From Eucommia ulmoides (taxonomy: Eukaryota > Streptophyta > Magnoliopsida > Garryales > Eucommiaceae): 64,000 nt of DNA. Position 1 is the stretch's first letter. Every line of letters begins with the position of its first letter. Where the stretch lies: assembly GCA_016647705.1 (NCBI GenBank), contig CM028328.1, positions 7,078,114 to 7,142,113 of the forward strand, given 5' to 3'. This document shows positions 48,241 through 60,208 of this stretch, one piece after another. The notes under the pieces were generated by a model that worked only from the letters and a program-made list of their open reading frames with translations, made no database searches and was not told where the DNA came from. Both the position numbers and the translations under genes were made by a program.

Positions 48241-49467
48241 CATATACTTTTATCTTGTGCGCGTTAATATTAACTATCATATGTGATATTTTGTCATTTG
48301 AGTTAATGTGTGTTTGGTGATTGACCACCATTTCCATTTCAAGCATCCATAAATCAGGAGTATGAACGTCCATTCCATTTCTTTATGTAACCGTCAAGGA
48401 TCAAATTCTAAACTATTTGTACGGATTTGTTTTTTTGTCAACAAAACTGTTTTTTTTCTACGTTAACTCTTAAATAAGGTTCAAACAATAAAACTCTTTT
48501 TTTTTTTTAAAAAAAAAATAAAATAAAAAAAATAAAAATAAAATAAAAAATAGTTTTTATTTCATCAATGTTTATATTAGAAGAGATCAATAGACCATGA
48601 CCTTTTCACCTACTTTTTTTTTTTTTTTTTTTCGCGGCATGAAGAGATCATTCACATGAATAATATTAATTTGTCAACACTATCAAAAAAACATTTTTAC
48701 TTTTTTACTTATAAGTAAATGTATTTTTTTGTCATTTTAAAATGTACGTAAAAAAAGTGTTACCAAATGGTACCGAAACAAATGGGCGCCTAAGAGAACA
48801 ATTTACATGATATACACCAAATTATGTAGATACTCGTCGGCACCAGGAAGTCTTTTTTGTTTCTACTTTTATCAAATTTTCAGCTGTGGCGTATCAAGTT
48901 TGTTGGTTCACTTAAAACGTACTTCGGCAGTTCATATTTTGCACCTGAAAACAGGCATTTACAAGACAGATTTCAGATGGAACCAAAGAATGAAAGAGAG
49001 AAATAACTCACCAGGAGAAGGGGGTTGGGGTGGGGTGGGGGTACTTCTTTCATCATAGCATACAGTCAAATCAGAATTTTGAATGATCACACTAGCATGC
49101 ATTGCCTGCAGCTGCTTGAGCAAGGTTGAGATCAACTTCTGTTGCAGAATAAAGCGCATCCCAAATTTCTCGGGCACACAAAAAGTATTTTTTCCATAAG
49201 AAAGGGTATTTTATTTCGATAAGCATATGACAATATTAGAATTTAAAAGGAAGAGCCTTCTTTACCTTAAGGTAAAATTTACCATGTAGCCGACAAGACT
49301 CCCCAAAACTATTACAAGCAACAAAAACCCTTAACCTGTTGCTCCAACGGGCTATCATGAGGGCAATCCTAGGGACCAGATATATACCAATACACGAAGC
49401 CATATAGTTACACAATATATAAAACTCCTAGTACCACACAAGAAAGAGCATGTTATAAGCTGGTATG

Positions 49468-49491
49468 GCGAGAGAGAGAGAGAGAGAGAGT
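49468..49491. repeat. (GA)n microsatellite
   Basis: Uninterrupted GA repeat within intron 2 of the UBTD-like pseudogene. Confidence 0.9.
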
Positions 49492-49874
49492 TCCAGAGAT
49501 TAATCCGAAGGAACATTTGATCCAACGGGTCATTTCCAAATCATGCAATTTCATTAGGCATTAACAAATCAATCTAAATTCTTACGTCTCCGATGAGAGA
49601 GAGATATAGTGTGAAATCCTTACAGAGTATTAATTGTCTGATATATAAAATATTATGTGGATAGTACTTTGGCAGTTTTTATAGTGGAATAAAGGCTTCG
49701 AAGAGGAGTGGAGACCCCGAGCTAGGTACCCTCTCTTTGCTTATGCGTTGCTTTGTGAGCACTTACGGGGACTGCCATCTACATCACCAACCAAGGGACG
49801 AACTGGGTCAACGCGATGAAGACGTTGTGTCTTTGAGTGTGAGATATAAAAATCCCACGTCAGAACTATGAGGT

Positions 49875-50540
49875 TGTGTTTGGTTAAGGGATTTGAGGGA
49901 GAGATTTCATTTGTTCAAAGGATTTCACAAATCCTTTAGTAAATTCATAATTTGTTTGAGTACTATTAGGAGAGGATTATAAAATCTATTCATTTGTAAA
50001 ATAGGAGAATAAGAGGGATTTGTAAATCACTTCAAAACATAAGTTATTTCTAATTTCTTTTAAGAGAAAATTTACTATTTTTTCAATTCCCCATCCATTT
50101 CACTTCAATTCTATTTTTTATTTTGTAATTAGATGAATTTCAAAATTCTATTTTGTCTATGTTATATAATAAAATTATATTTGTAAAATATGTATAAAAT
50201 TTATTATTAAAATAATAATGTACAATTAAAGTTATATTACTTAAAATTATATTATTATATTATTAAAATTATTTTATTAAGTTACTAAATAAAAATTATA
50301 TTATAATATATTTTCACATTTTTTATTATTAAATTTTAATAGATTTCAAAATTCTACATATAAATACTTGTATATCCAAGTAAAGGAATTATGAAATTAC
50401 ACAATCAAATTTCCCATTTAAAAAAGTTGTCCAAACAAAGAATTTGTAAATAATAAGATTTCAAAATCCAATTTTAAAATAACATCATTTACAAATTCTA
50501 TGAATTTATCAAATCCGTTGCCCAAATGGAATCTTAGAAA
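49875..50540. mobile_element. Putative hAT-type MITE in intron 2 of the UBTD-like pseudogene
   Basis: The left edge 'tgtgtttggttaagggattt' is imperfectly inverted relative to the right edge (reverse complement 'ccatttgggcaacggattt'). Both continue into AAATTC/GGATTT-rich sequence. The interior is very AT-rich and noncoding. No clean target duplication was found. Confidence 0.35.
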
Positions 50541-51176
50541 AGATTGTTTGATATATAAAGTACTATGTGAACTGTTATTATTAACTTATCTTAAATATTT
50601 TGAGCCGCGTGCACTCGGTTCAAAAGTTAATAGTTCAGTGGACCGCATGAGATGTTAGAATTACATAGATATTGTTATATGAACTTCTTGATCCGATTGT
50701 TAGCTAATATGTTTTTCATGTATACGGATGAGGGAAAAACACAGTAGCAATAAACATTTAAGTCTACCTTTCCTGCCACCATAGTGAGGAGCAGTATCCT
50801 AGAACTCATCTCGAAGCTACATAAGCTAACTCTTCCTTATCGGCTTTGGATGCTTCCATGGTTTTGGCTTACGAATCTTTCTCACACTCCCTGTGATAAT
50901 CAAGAAGCCCTTATGATGAGCGATCATACAGAAGTTCAAGATCCTGCAACGTTGGTGTTTTTCGCTTTTTTTTTTGATAGGCAAATAATTGCATTAGAAT
51001 AACGGGATAGTTTTTGCATTTTTTTTTGTTGCGACTGTATTATCTTTTAGCCTAACAAAATTGTCCAGAAGGTCACCGATTATCAGGCCAAATTTCTTGA
51101 AGCACCATGTTAATGGGCAGGAATCAATGCACTAAAATAGGTATTGCTTTCACATTGTAATATACATACATTAACC

Positions 51177-51860
51177 GTCGGGTAACCGAATGATACCAAA
51201 CCAAATGGTTCGATTTTTAAACAAATTAAATGACTTTTTGTTACGGTTTTTGTTTTGATTTTGAGATAGTAACCGCTAACCGAACCGAATAACTGATATT
51301 TTAGATATATATTTATTATATATAGCCCCCACTTTTTATTTTTTTTTATTTTTTTATTTTGACTCCTAGTGTGTATGTATATATTATACAGTCAATTGGG
51401 TTAATTTTAAGGTTTTCATGATTTTTCCGGAATTTTAATTATTTTTTGTTTATTTATAAAAAAATAACGGTTCGAGATTTTGATTTTAGTTTTTGTTTTA
51501 CATAAAATTAAAAAAATCTTAACGGTTTCGATGTTTTGATTTTGGTTATGCATAAAAGTAAACGGTTCGGTTTTAAAAACCGTTTTTTGAATAATCGGTA
51601 CTTGTGTTTTGGATTTGGTATATGCCTAATGATTTTGGTTTCTAGTAAAACCGACCTGAAGCCGAACCGTTGTCATCCCTACACACACGGTTCGGTTTTA
51701 GTTTCGATTTTGCATAAAATTAAATGGTTCGGTTTTAAAAATATTTTTTAAAAAACCGTTGGTTTTGGTTTTGGATTTGGTATATGGCTAACGGTTTTGG
51801 TTTCTAGTAAAATTGACCCAAAGCCAAACCGTTGTTGTCCCTGCATACACTGTATCACTT
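51177..51860. repeat. CGGTTTTGGTT-rich repeat with a ~160-bp tandem duplication, in intron 1
   Basis: 'aacggttcggttttaaaaa' ... 'ttggatttggtatatg.ctaa' ... 'ttttggtttctagtaaaa' ... 'aaaccgttg.tgtccct' occurs twice (about 51555-51690 and 51723-51845). Words of the AACCGAACCG type dominate the whole stretch. No coding content. Confidence 0.75.
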
Positions 51861-52005
51861 AAAGTCGGAGAGAAAGCGGTATATAATAATTGAAGTCATA
51901 CCAATCTTCAGAAAAAAATAGCAAAATCAAGGAAATCAATAGAAATTAATACTAATTAACAGTCTCACCGTCTCCTTTGCTCAGCGACGATCCTCCACAG
52001 CCCAT

Positions 52006-52857
52006 ACTGTAAACTCCGTCCGCACACAATCCAGGGCAGTGAACAAACAACCTCAGGACTTCATTGCGAAAAGCTTCAAAACTCCGCCGGCGGCGAGGTC
52101 GACTGCCGGAAAATTTTCCAGTGAATTTTTCGGGAAAATGAAATCAAGAAAGAGGAAATTCTCAGGACATTTGTACTCCATTTGAGGAAAAAAGAAAGAT
52201 AAATGTTTATAAAGTGTTGGGGGGGGCTGGATGTCATCTTTTCATTCCCGTGGGAAGTTCAAAGTTGTTTGGAGGGTTTTATCACATGCCACTCGCGACA
52301 TTATAGACTTAGATTCTTAGGCCAATCAGATTTTCTTTTTTTATTTAAGTTGATTTTTCAAAAATAAAAAATTAAAGCATATATATCACACAAAATTACT
52401 GAGTCATACCATCAAATTAAAATACAAATTTAATAATAGCCAACAAAATATTGCATGTAATCTTTGCTTACCAATTAAGGATTAAAATTTGCATTTAACC
52501 CACATGAAATAAAAAAAATTAATTAGACTCTAAAATTCTTAAAAATATATTTTAAATAAGACGATAGTCCCCAAATTTTTTAGAAATCGATTTAAAATTA
52601 ACAACTAACTCCAAAAATTATCAAATGTTTTTTATAATTTTCATAATATACAAATCAACCCAAAAATATTACACTTATTTAAAATAATATTTTTTGAAAT
52701 TATAAATTTAACATTTAACTACAAGAATTATAAATTTAACATTTAACTACAAGAATTATAAAGTATATATGTATACCACGAATTCACAAAATCGTCTCAA
52801 AAAATATTAAATTTATATAAAATAATATTTTTCAAAATATAAATTTTCGGGGTATTA
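52006..52857. other. 5' flank of the UBTD-like pseudogene, then AT-rich spacer
   Basis: 52006-52140 is GC-richer ('ccgccggcggcgaggtcga') and fits a 5'UTR or promoter for the minus-strand gene. 52300-52857 is AT-rich with small tandem repeats ('aatttaacatttaactacaa' twice at about 52704-52750). No gene seen. Confidence 0.45.
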
Positions 52858-53572
52858 TAGATGTTCTCATGCTACGAAACCTTCAGGATGCTCGTTCTAG
52901 CCAGAAGTTGATATCCCTGACCTCTCGCGTCCCTCGCTGCTTAGGGCTGGGGGGCTATTGATGAGGGTATTTTTGGTCATCACCGAGTAAGGATCAGGGC
53001 CCCAGCCACGTGTCCACTATTGCCAACAGTTTTTTCACAAGCCTGACGAAGGCTCGCGGGCTTCTCTAGATGGGCCAAAAAATCAATTTTTACTATGCAA
53101 TCTTCAATTCTATAAATACTGGAACAAATCAATGACATAAGATAATGCTCATTTTTCTAGTTGAAACATATTGAACTCGTTTACCCCGAGCTCTTACTCT
53201 CACGCCGATGGTACTTTTCGAGCAACCCCTGGCTAGTCCTTGTGCAGGTACAGGTCACTGAAGAATAGGACTCAAGATTTTAGGAAGTCAACTCTTTAGG
53301 TTGACCTTTCCAGTTCACTTGAGGAATTTTTAACTCTACTTCCGACTCAGCAGCTCTAACTCCAACAATAGGACTCGCCAGTCATCTGTTTGGACCTTAC
53401 TCGAGGTGTGTATCAGTTTTCAACACCAACAAATTATTTTTAATTTTTTAATTAATACACGAATATATATTATTAATTTTCTTGTTACATAGTTTAAATT
53501 ATTTAAAAAAAATATTTTTAATAAAAAATAAAAGACAAAAAATCAGAAAGTTGAAAAGTAAAGAAAAAGGAG
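52858..53572 (+). repeat. Duplicate of the gypsy 3' end plus its host flank
   Basis: 52858-52958 matches retroelement interior at about 33892-33990 ('gatgttctcatgctacga', 'ccagaagttgatat'). 52959-53431 is a complete LTR. 53432-53572 matches the non-element flank at 34309-34442 ('aattatttttaat', 'attaatacacgaatatata', 'gacaaaaaatcagaaagttg'). Because host flank is included, this is a copied junction and not an independent insertion. No second LTR or gag is present. Confidence 0.85.
52959..53431 (+). repeat. Complete LTR of the gypsy family (473 bp)
   Basis: It begins TGATGAGGGTATTTTTGG after a purine-rich tract (gggctggggggctat) and ends 'ttttcaacaccaaca'. It gives the reference length for the decayed LTRs at 27207-27682 and 33991-34308. 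Confidence 0.85.
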
Positions 53573-54580
53573 CATGTACGGGGAGGTCATTTTTTGTAAT
53601 TTCATTGACTGATCAAACCCAAGTATTTTTTATTGCACCAAAAACTCCTTTCGCCCATTTCTTGACCAAAATACCCCCCATTCAATTTTTTTCCTAATTT
53701 TCATATCTATTTTCTGCCCCTCCACCGTCGCTATTTTCGCCGCCGCCGCCGCCGTTCGAATTCGCCTTCGCCTTCTCCGTCACCGTCACCGTCCTTTTCT
53801 CTGTTCATCTTCATCATCGCTAATGCTGTTCAAGATCACTGGTTCGTCTTCTCCATCGTCTTCGCCTTCAATGTTGCTGTTCACGTCCGCCGTTCGTCGT
53901 TTGCTGCCGCCGTTCGCCATTAATCGTTAGCGTACGCCGTTAATCGTTCGATTCCACCGTTCGCCGTTTTACAGCCGCAACCCTGCAAAGATCGTTCAAT
54001 TTTGTCTTTTTTTTTTTTAACACTTTCATCCCCCAAAAAGATGAAAGTAGCAATTTCATCCCCGAAGTAACACTTTATTTTATTTTTTTACACTTCCATT
54101 CTCAAAAGATCAATTTTTAGAATTTAACAATTGGCCTCCCAAATTGTTTTTCATTGTGTGTTGAATGTAACACTTCCTAAAAATGCCAAAAATCAAAATA
54201 TAATGTGCGTGTTGAATGTAACACTGTCTAGTGTGTTGAATGTAACACTGTCTAATATTCTCAAAATTATCTTCTCATCCAAATTGTCTGATAAATCCAA
54301 ACATCATAAACTTGAATTGGTTAGAATTAAACTTCTATCAATCCAAACATTATATAACTAAAAACAAACTATCGTGTAATGTAACACCCAATCCAAACAT
54401 AAGGGATAACTTCTCATCATGCTCAAAATTGATGAATCAAAAAACCGAATAGCAAAATAGGGAGTGTCGATGCTCACAATCAATATACGTGTTGAATCTA
54501 ATATTGTCTAAACCTTCATCTAGTCTTGTTTGAATGTAATCTTATTGAACCAATTTATTTTGGAATAATATCAAACATTA
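53573..54580. other. Sequence with CCG/TTCG-rich and TGTAACACT-rich blocks, no gene recognised
   Basis: 53720-53985 is rich in 'cgccgttcgcc' type words on a GC-rich background, resembling a 5'UTR or a repeat. 54150-54260 contains 'gttgaatgtaacactgtcta' two to three times. The combination of a GC-rich block and GTAACA words recalls 39.1-40.5 kb, but I see no direct alignment. It ends abruptly at the start of Helitron copy B. Confidence 0.4.
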
Positions 54581-57500
54581 GATGGGTTTGCACCATTCAG
54601 ACAACGAATAATTTGTTTGTTTTTTCTTTTAGTCCAACATTTGCCTTGTTTATCCCATACATAATGTTCGGAAAATTCCTTATAAAGGTAGGTTTGTGCT
54701 TCTTTATCAAAGCTTCACGTATTGAAGAATTCAATAAGCATTGTCCTACACATCATCTCTGAACTAAGCAAATGGTCAAGGTTTTGATTCTCTATATAAG
54801 TTACGCATTGCTTATTTGCTAGATGAACCTGAAGGTTCATTACAGGAGGAAAAATTTCGCTCAAGTCAAACTCAAATATTCTCCATATAGCTTCGTGTGC
54901 TGACAACCACCTAGAATTTTGGAAATTTTGTATCTCATCAACAATTTTGTTCTAGTCGTTGCGGGCAATGTGAACAAAAATTTTGTCATGGCCTTTATAT
55001 ATGTATTTGTAAAGATATTTAATAGCTGTAATTTCGGAGCATACCTCAACATTGATATGACAATTATATATTCTTAGAAGGTAAAGATTGCACGGCATAA
55101 CCGACCAATTATCTAATTTCACACCACGAATTAAAACTTGTTTATTATCATTCCTTTTCTGATATATCGGGTAAGAATCTTTTCCTTGAGTAGTTTCGTT
55201 ACAAAATGCACGAGGATAATGGTTTTTGCACCTACTAGAGCGCATACATGGGTTGTTTTTATTGGAAACTTCACATAGGCCGTGCATCATATGCTTTACC
55301 ACCTTTCGAAACAAATCGGAATCCTTACTTTCATCAGGTATTTCAGCGCACACAAACCTATCCTACTGTGTCGGATTCAAAATTTTGTCTTTCTTTCCCA
55401 AGATAATAAGTATATGAGCATGTGGAAGTCCTCTTTTCTGGAACTCAATTACATATACATAAGCAACTATTTTTTCAAAGATATATTTTTTGAAGAGTTG
55501 GTATTTCAAATCCTGTAATTTTGATTAGAAGATTCTTGAAGTCAAATCGGGGCGGTCTTGTGGTATCTGACCGACATTCAGCTCGTCTTGTATCTCTTTC
55601 TACTCTGGGTTACAAGTAATAATAATAAACAAATCCGACTTTCTAAAATGTTGGACCAACGACATAGCATCAAGATATCTTCGACGCATATCTCTGAGCC
55701 CTCCTACAAAAGATGCAGGTAATACAATTCGTTTTCCAATCATGCTTACTCTGTTTTCTCCAGCCAATAAACTATCAACAATCCCTTGGTATAAATCAAC
55801 TCATATTTTTTTTTTTTTTTTTTCTGTTGCTTACGATAATAGTCAAGTCTTGTTGTCTCAAGCTTTATGTACATATCAACAACAAAATGTTGTAATAGTC
55901 TACCAGATAGAAGCAGGATACATAGGTCATTCTGTCACACCCCACCCCAGGCACCCGTCACCTGAGGCCGGGCGTGACGTCGACTTGACACTATTGACTC
56001 CATCAGCGAATATTCATCCATACACACACACACACACACACACATACACATGCACATGCGCTACTATAATTTTTTTTTTAAAAAAAATACATATATCTAT
56101 TCTAACATTTGGGAATATATCGGTCCCAAATATTCACAACAAAAATCACAAAAAAATTGAACCTTCCACAGTTCGCATCCAACCGACCCACCTCTAAAAT
56201 AACACTACATCTGGACTCTAACTAGTGCCAGTAGTGGATTCACTCCTAGCTGCAACACCTAAAACCAAATATTTTTATCGGTTTACTGTCTTCATAATAT
56301 AAAAACATTTGTATGAATCTAGCACAATTGTCAAATACTACGTTTCAAAAAACATATATAGCATATAACCGCATACTAGGTTAGAAATCAATTTCCACTG
56401 TCACTAATGCCATAAAATAATATATATATGTCAACCCATTGTGACAATGCCATAAAATAATATATTTACGTCAACCCATTTAAAATAATATATATTAGTC
56501 AATCAATTCAGGCAGTTCATTGTATAATAAAATACTCACACATCCTCTCCTATTAGTCATAGGATCGTTTTTACCTCACGATCGGGAGTTACGACGGTAC
56601 CGTAACATGTACAACTGTGCCATCTAACATGACTATCAGTGCCAGGGCCAGGACTATTTATTATCCCCAATGGTAGGGGTACCACCCGTAGGATTTGCAC
56701 TCCTGACGGGTCAATCAACCACTTGCAGGACTAATCCTCCTGACAGGTCATAATATCAACAACCACCTGCATGATTAATCCTCCTGATAGGTCATAATAT
56801 AATTAACCACCTGCAGGACTAATCCTCCTAACAGGTCATAATATAATCAACCACCTGCAGGACTAATCTTCTAGGCATGTCATAATATAATCAACCATCT
56901 GTAGGACTGACGCTCTTAACATGTCATAATAATCAACCATCTGCAAGACTAATCCTCTTGATAGGTCATAATATCAACAACCACCTGCAGGACTACCCTC
57001 CTAACAGGTCAATACCTTCCCGCAGGACATACCCTCCCAACGGGATCAAACTATGGCATAGTCAAACAAAAATCACTTTCCCCATTTAAAATCTACTTGA
57101 TCCACATAAGTCATAAAATCGTCCAATTTTAATAAATATTTTTCCCCATAATTTATACAAAATTATAATTTGTAAATTTATATAGAAGACAATACACTCA
57201 TCTCATTTTCTGCACTGCCAAAAAATACTGTTGTAAAAAACTATCGGGACGTTGGCGCCTGTGAACCTAATAGCAATAGGGCCTAAATTAATATTTTTAT
57301 TTAAAATAACCCTAATATGCAATGCGTGGCCCTAAAATGCACAATTTTCCATTCTCCAAATTTAATTATGCAAAATTATTATTTACCCCATTCCGTTATG
57401 TTAATATTCACTGTACAAAATTATTAAAATTAACAGTTACAAAAAAAATTATTATCACAATTACAAAAATTTACTGTTAATAATTTAATTTGACGAAAAT

Positions 57501-60208
57501 AATAATCAACTGAAATTTTACTTGTTCCGAATTTTTCGCTGGCCGAGAGATGAGTTTTTGGTTTTTGGGTTTTATTTTTGTGTTATGCAATTTTTTTTCT
57601 CTTTTTGTTTTCTTCATCTTCTTCATTTTCTACTTCTGGTTCAACCGACACATTCTTCCTCTTCTTCATTTTTTGCTTCTGGTTTAACTGACACACACAC
57701 ATGCTCACTCACTCACCGACCGCCGACGACCAAATACTGATCACACACACATACAACAGCGACCACCATCGACAGAAGACACACACACACGCGCGACGAA
57801 TGATCACACACACAGACCGAAACACACACGCACACGCCGAAACACACACACACACACACACTGACGATGTTGAACACACCCACACACCCACATGATCGCT
57901 GGCCGAACAGAATACACCCACACATTCACACGATCGCTGGCCGAACAGAACACACCCACACGCTCACACGATTGCCGGTTGAACAGAACAGAACACACAC
58001 ATGCACAATCACAGCTGACGACACACCCACCCACCCACCGCCGAAGATCGACAACACACACACCCACACACCGTCGACGACTGACTGACAACACACACAT
58101 ATTCACCGTAGTGGCTGACCGACGACACACGCACACACAAGTCTGAAACATACACACGAAATCGACGGAACACATACACACAGTCACACCGTCGGACCAA
58201 ACGACACACCCACACACCGACAATCACCCACACACACATACACATACACGCTAGATGAACACACACACACACACACACACACAGAGTCGGCAAAACCCAT
58301 ATACACCGCCGACCAACAACGACCATCGCACACCCCTACACACGCTGAGCGGACGAGCAACAACATACACATACACCCACACTCACCGGACGAACGACAA
58401 ATGATCACACACACACCCACACCGGAACACACACACCGCCGGATGACTCCCACACCACCGACCGACAGCCGACTGACTGGACACCCCGCCACGCCGACTG
58501 TCTGAACCACCGTCGACCCACTCTCTCGGTTCCTGGTTTTTTTTCCTTCTTTTTAGATGTGGTGTAATGCGTGTGTATGGATGTAGATATATATAGACAT
58601 AGAGAGGAGAGTGGATCATCACGTCACTTTTCACATTCATTTATTATTATTATTTTAGTTTTTAATTACATAAATCTCCCCCTAAACTATCTTTAAGTTT
58701 TTATTTAAACACAAATGAAAAATTAATATTTTTAAAATTTTGGATTAACCTCTAAAAGTTTAAATTAAATAATAAATGACACAATCTACCTCGTTATTTT
58801 CTAAATATTCTAAAATGCGGCTAATGATTATGCGTATGCAAAAAATTAGGGTCTTACACATTCTCTCTAATTTACAATTTGTAAGAATAATATTGCCGAC
58901 ATGAGACCTTCTTCCTTTAAAAAAATGTGACACCTGAGACCTTCTTCCTTTAAAAAAATGTGACACTTGTAAGAGCAATATGAAATTAAGTTTTAGCACA
59001 GGATAATGTAGTAATATGTAATAAAGTAAATATTTTTTTTTTCTCGGTAATTTATTATTGTAGCAAAATTAAAAAATAGGAATTTACAAACCTTGTTGTT
59101 CGTTGCAGAAAATTCCTTCGGAAGATGTGTACATTTGAATACAAGCATCTCCAGGTGTGCGAATAGAATGACTGAAATTATATGCAGAATTATTTTTCAT
59201 AATATTTTGATACCATCCGCATTCCCCTCTTGGAAATAATAAAGGATATTGCAGTGGGTTGTAGCATCCGTAATAGTGTTTGATTCGGTGTCTCTGACCG
59301 AAATGTGCATGGACAACAATATCTCTTTCATATGGTGCGTTTTTGTTATTCCCTTCTATCCAAAATCCTGTTACTTGATCAGCTGATGGAGAATTATAAA
59401 CTCTTTGATCAAGTTTAACGTCAATGCATATATTAATTCCATAGGATTCTAGAGGGAAATTTTGAAGGCAACTCAACACTTGAGCATATGGATTTTCATG
59501 AAGTACGTCCATTAGGTTCAAAACAACATCCTTATTTAATTGTGCATTTTCCAACATGCGTAGTCGATTGTGTAATTCATTGTCGGTATCATAGAAATAC
59601 ATTTGAAAGTGGCATAGACCACTCTCTGATGGAACCAAGGTCTGAAGATCATGGTATATTTGTCATTGTGCGCGGAATGTGTAGACACCTCTTCGAGAAC
59701 TGGCTAGGTCTTTATCCAACTTGACACCAAAAGGAGTAAAAGAAAAAATACTATTGTATGCTCGAATATTTTTGCGAAATTCTAGGCCTTCTTCATTTGA
59801 AGAAGTAAATAAGTTGCGCAAAGTTTCTGGCACATTTGGACTTGATAGTACAACTTTGCCACTGTGGCAACATAAACTGGGAGATTCATGCTGAAATCTC
59901 TTCGCGTTGCAAAAGTTGCAAGGCTTAATATTGGTAACCATAGATTCCTGAATATTGGGACCTTCATTACAATGAAAACAATATACAAGTATAGCCCAAG
60001 AATAGTTGTAAAAAATCAAGTACACAGTAAATTTTCTTTTCAGATATTTTGGATGTGTAGTAATTCTTAAAAATAGTATGAAATTTTTTTGAACGTAGAT
60101 TACCAGATATTTGCATCTGTTTAACCGTGGATGAATATGGTTCTTCAGAAGTTTCCATATACGAAGAAGTTGATTATTTCCATCGTGTTTTCCTGTTGCG
60201 CGAGACAA
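54581..60208 (-). pseudogene. Helitron Rep domain, copy B (helicase missing)
   Basis: Same order as copy A: 60208 start, CNFCNAKRFQHESPSLCC, YNSIFSFTPFGVKLDK, then FYDTDNELHNRL, HIVVHA-type block, solo LTR, HUH and two-tyrosine motifs. The HUH motif is the family-standard GLPHAH (55414-55422), and the codon before KRG is CAG, where copy A has TAG. KYLYKYIYKGHD is kept. TGA at 59663-59665 is shared with copy A. The PIF1 helicase is cut off at 54581. Not functional alone. Confidence 0.88.
55933..58858. mobile_element. Solo LTR in Helitron copy B
   Basis: It begins TGTCACACCCCACCCCAGGC and ends GGGTCTTACA, flanked on both sides by a perfect cattc target duplication (55928-55932, 58859-58863). 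It contains the same ~52-bp array (56710-57050) and CA-rich tract (57690-58470) as copy A. One visible difference is an extra ~45-base copy of a 'cttcttcattttttgcttct' segment near 57645-57690. Confidence 0.85.

Larger units (their letters stand above)
48880..52005 (-). pseudogene. UBTD/DC-UbP-type ubiquitin-domain-containing protein homologue, four-exon pseudogene
   Basis: Exon 1, 52005-51969: MGCGGSSLSKGDG, with the N-myristoylation-type MGCGGSS start. Exon 2, 50890-50768: SVRKIRKPKPWKHPKPIRKS, TAG, LM, TAG, LRDEF, TAG, DTAPHYGGRK. Exon 3, 49168-49045: EIWDALYSATEVDLNLAQA, then after a frame break VIIQNSDLTVCYDER. Exon 4, 48944-48880: AKYELPKYVLSEPTNLIRHS and TGA. This is the whole DC-UbP N-terminal domain that plant members consist of (about 110 residues). 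Introns are GT-AG (1078, 1600 and 100 bases). The three TAG stops replace two expected Gln codons and one Trp, each explained by one transition. A net 4-base insertion shifts exon 3. Intact introns mean it decayed in place and is not a retrocopy. Confidence 0.85.
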
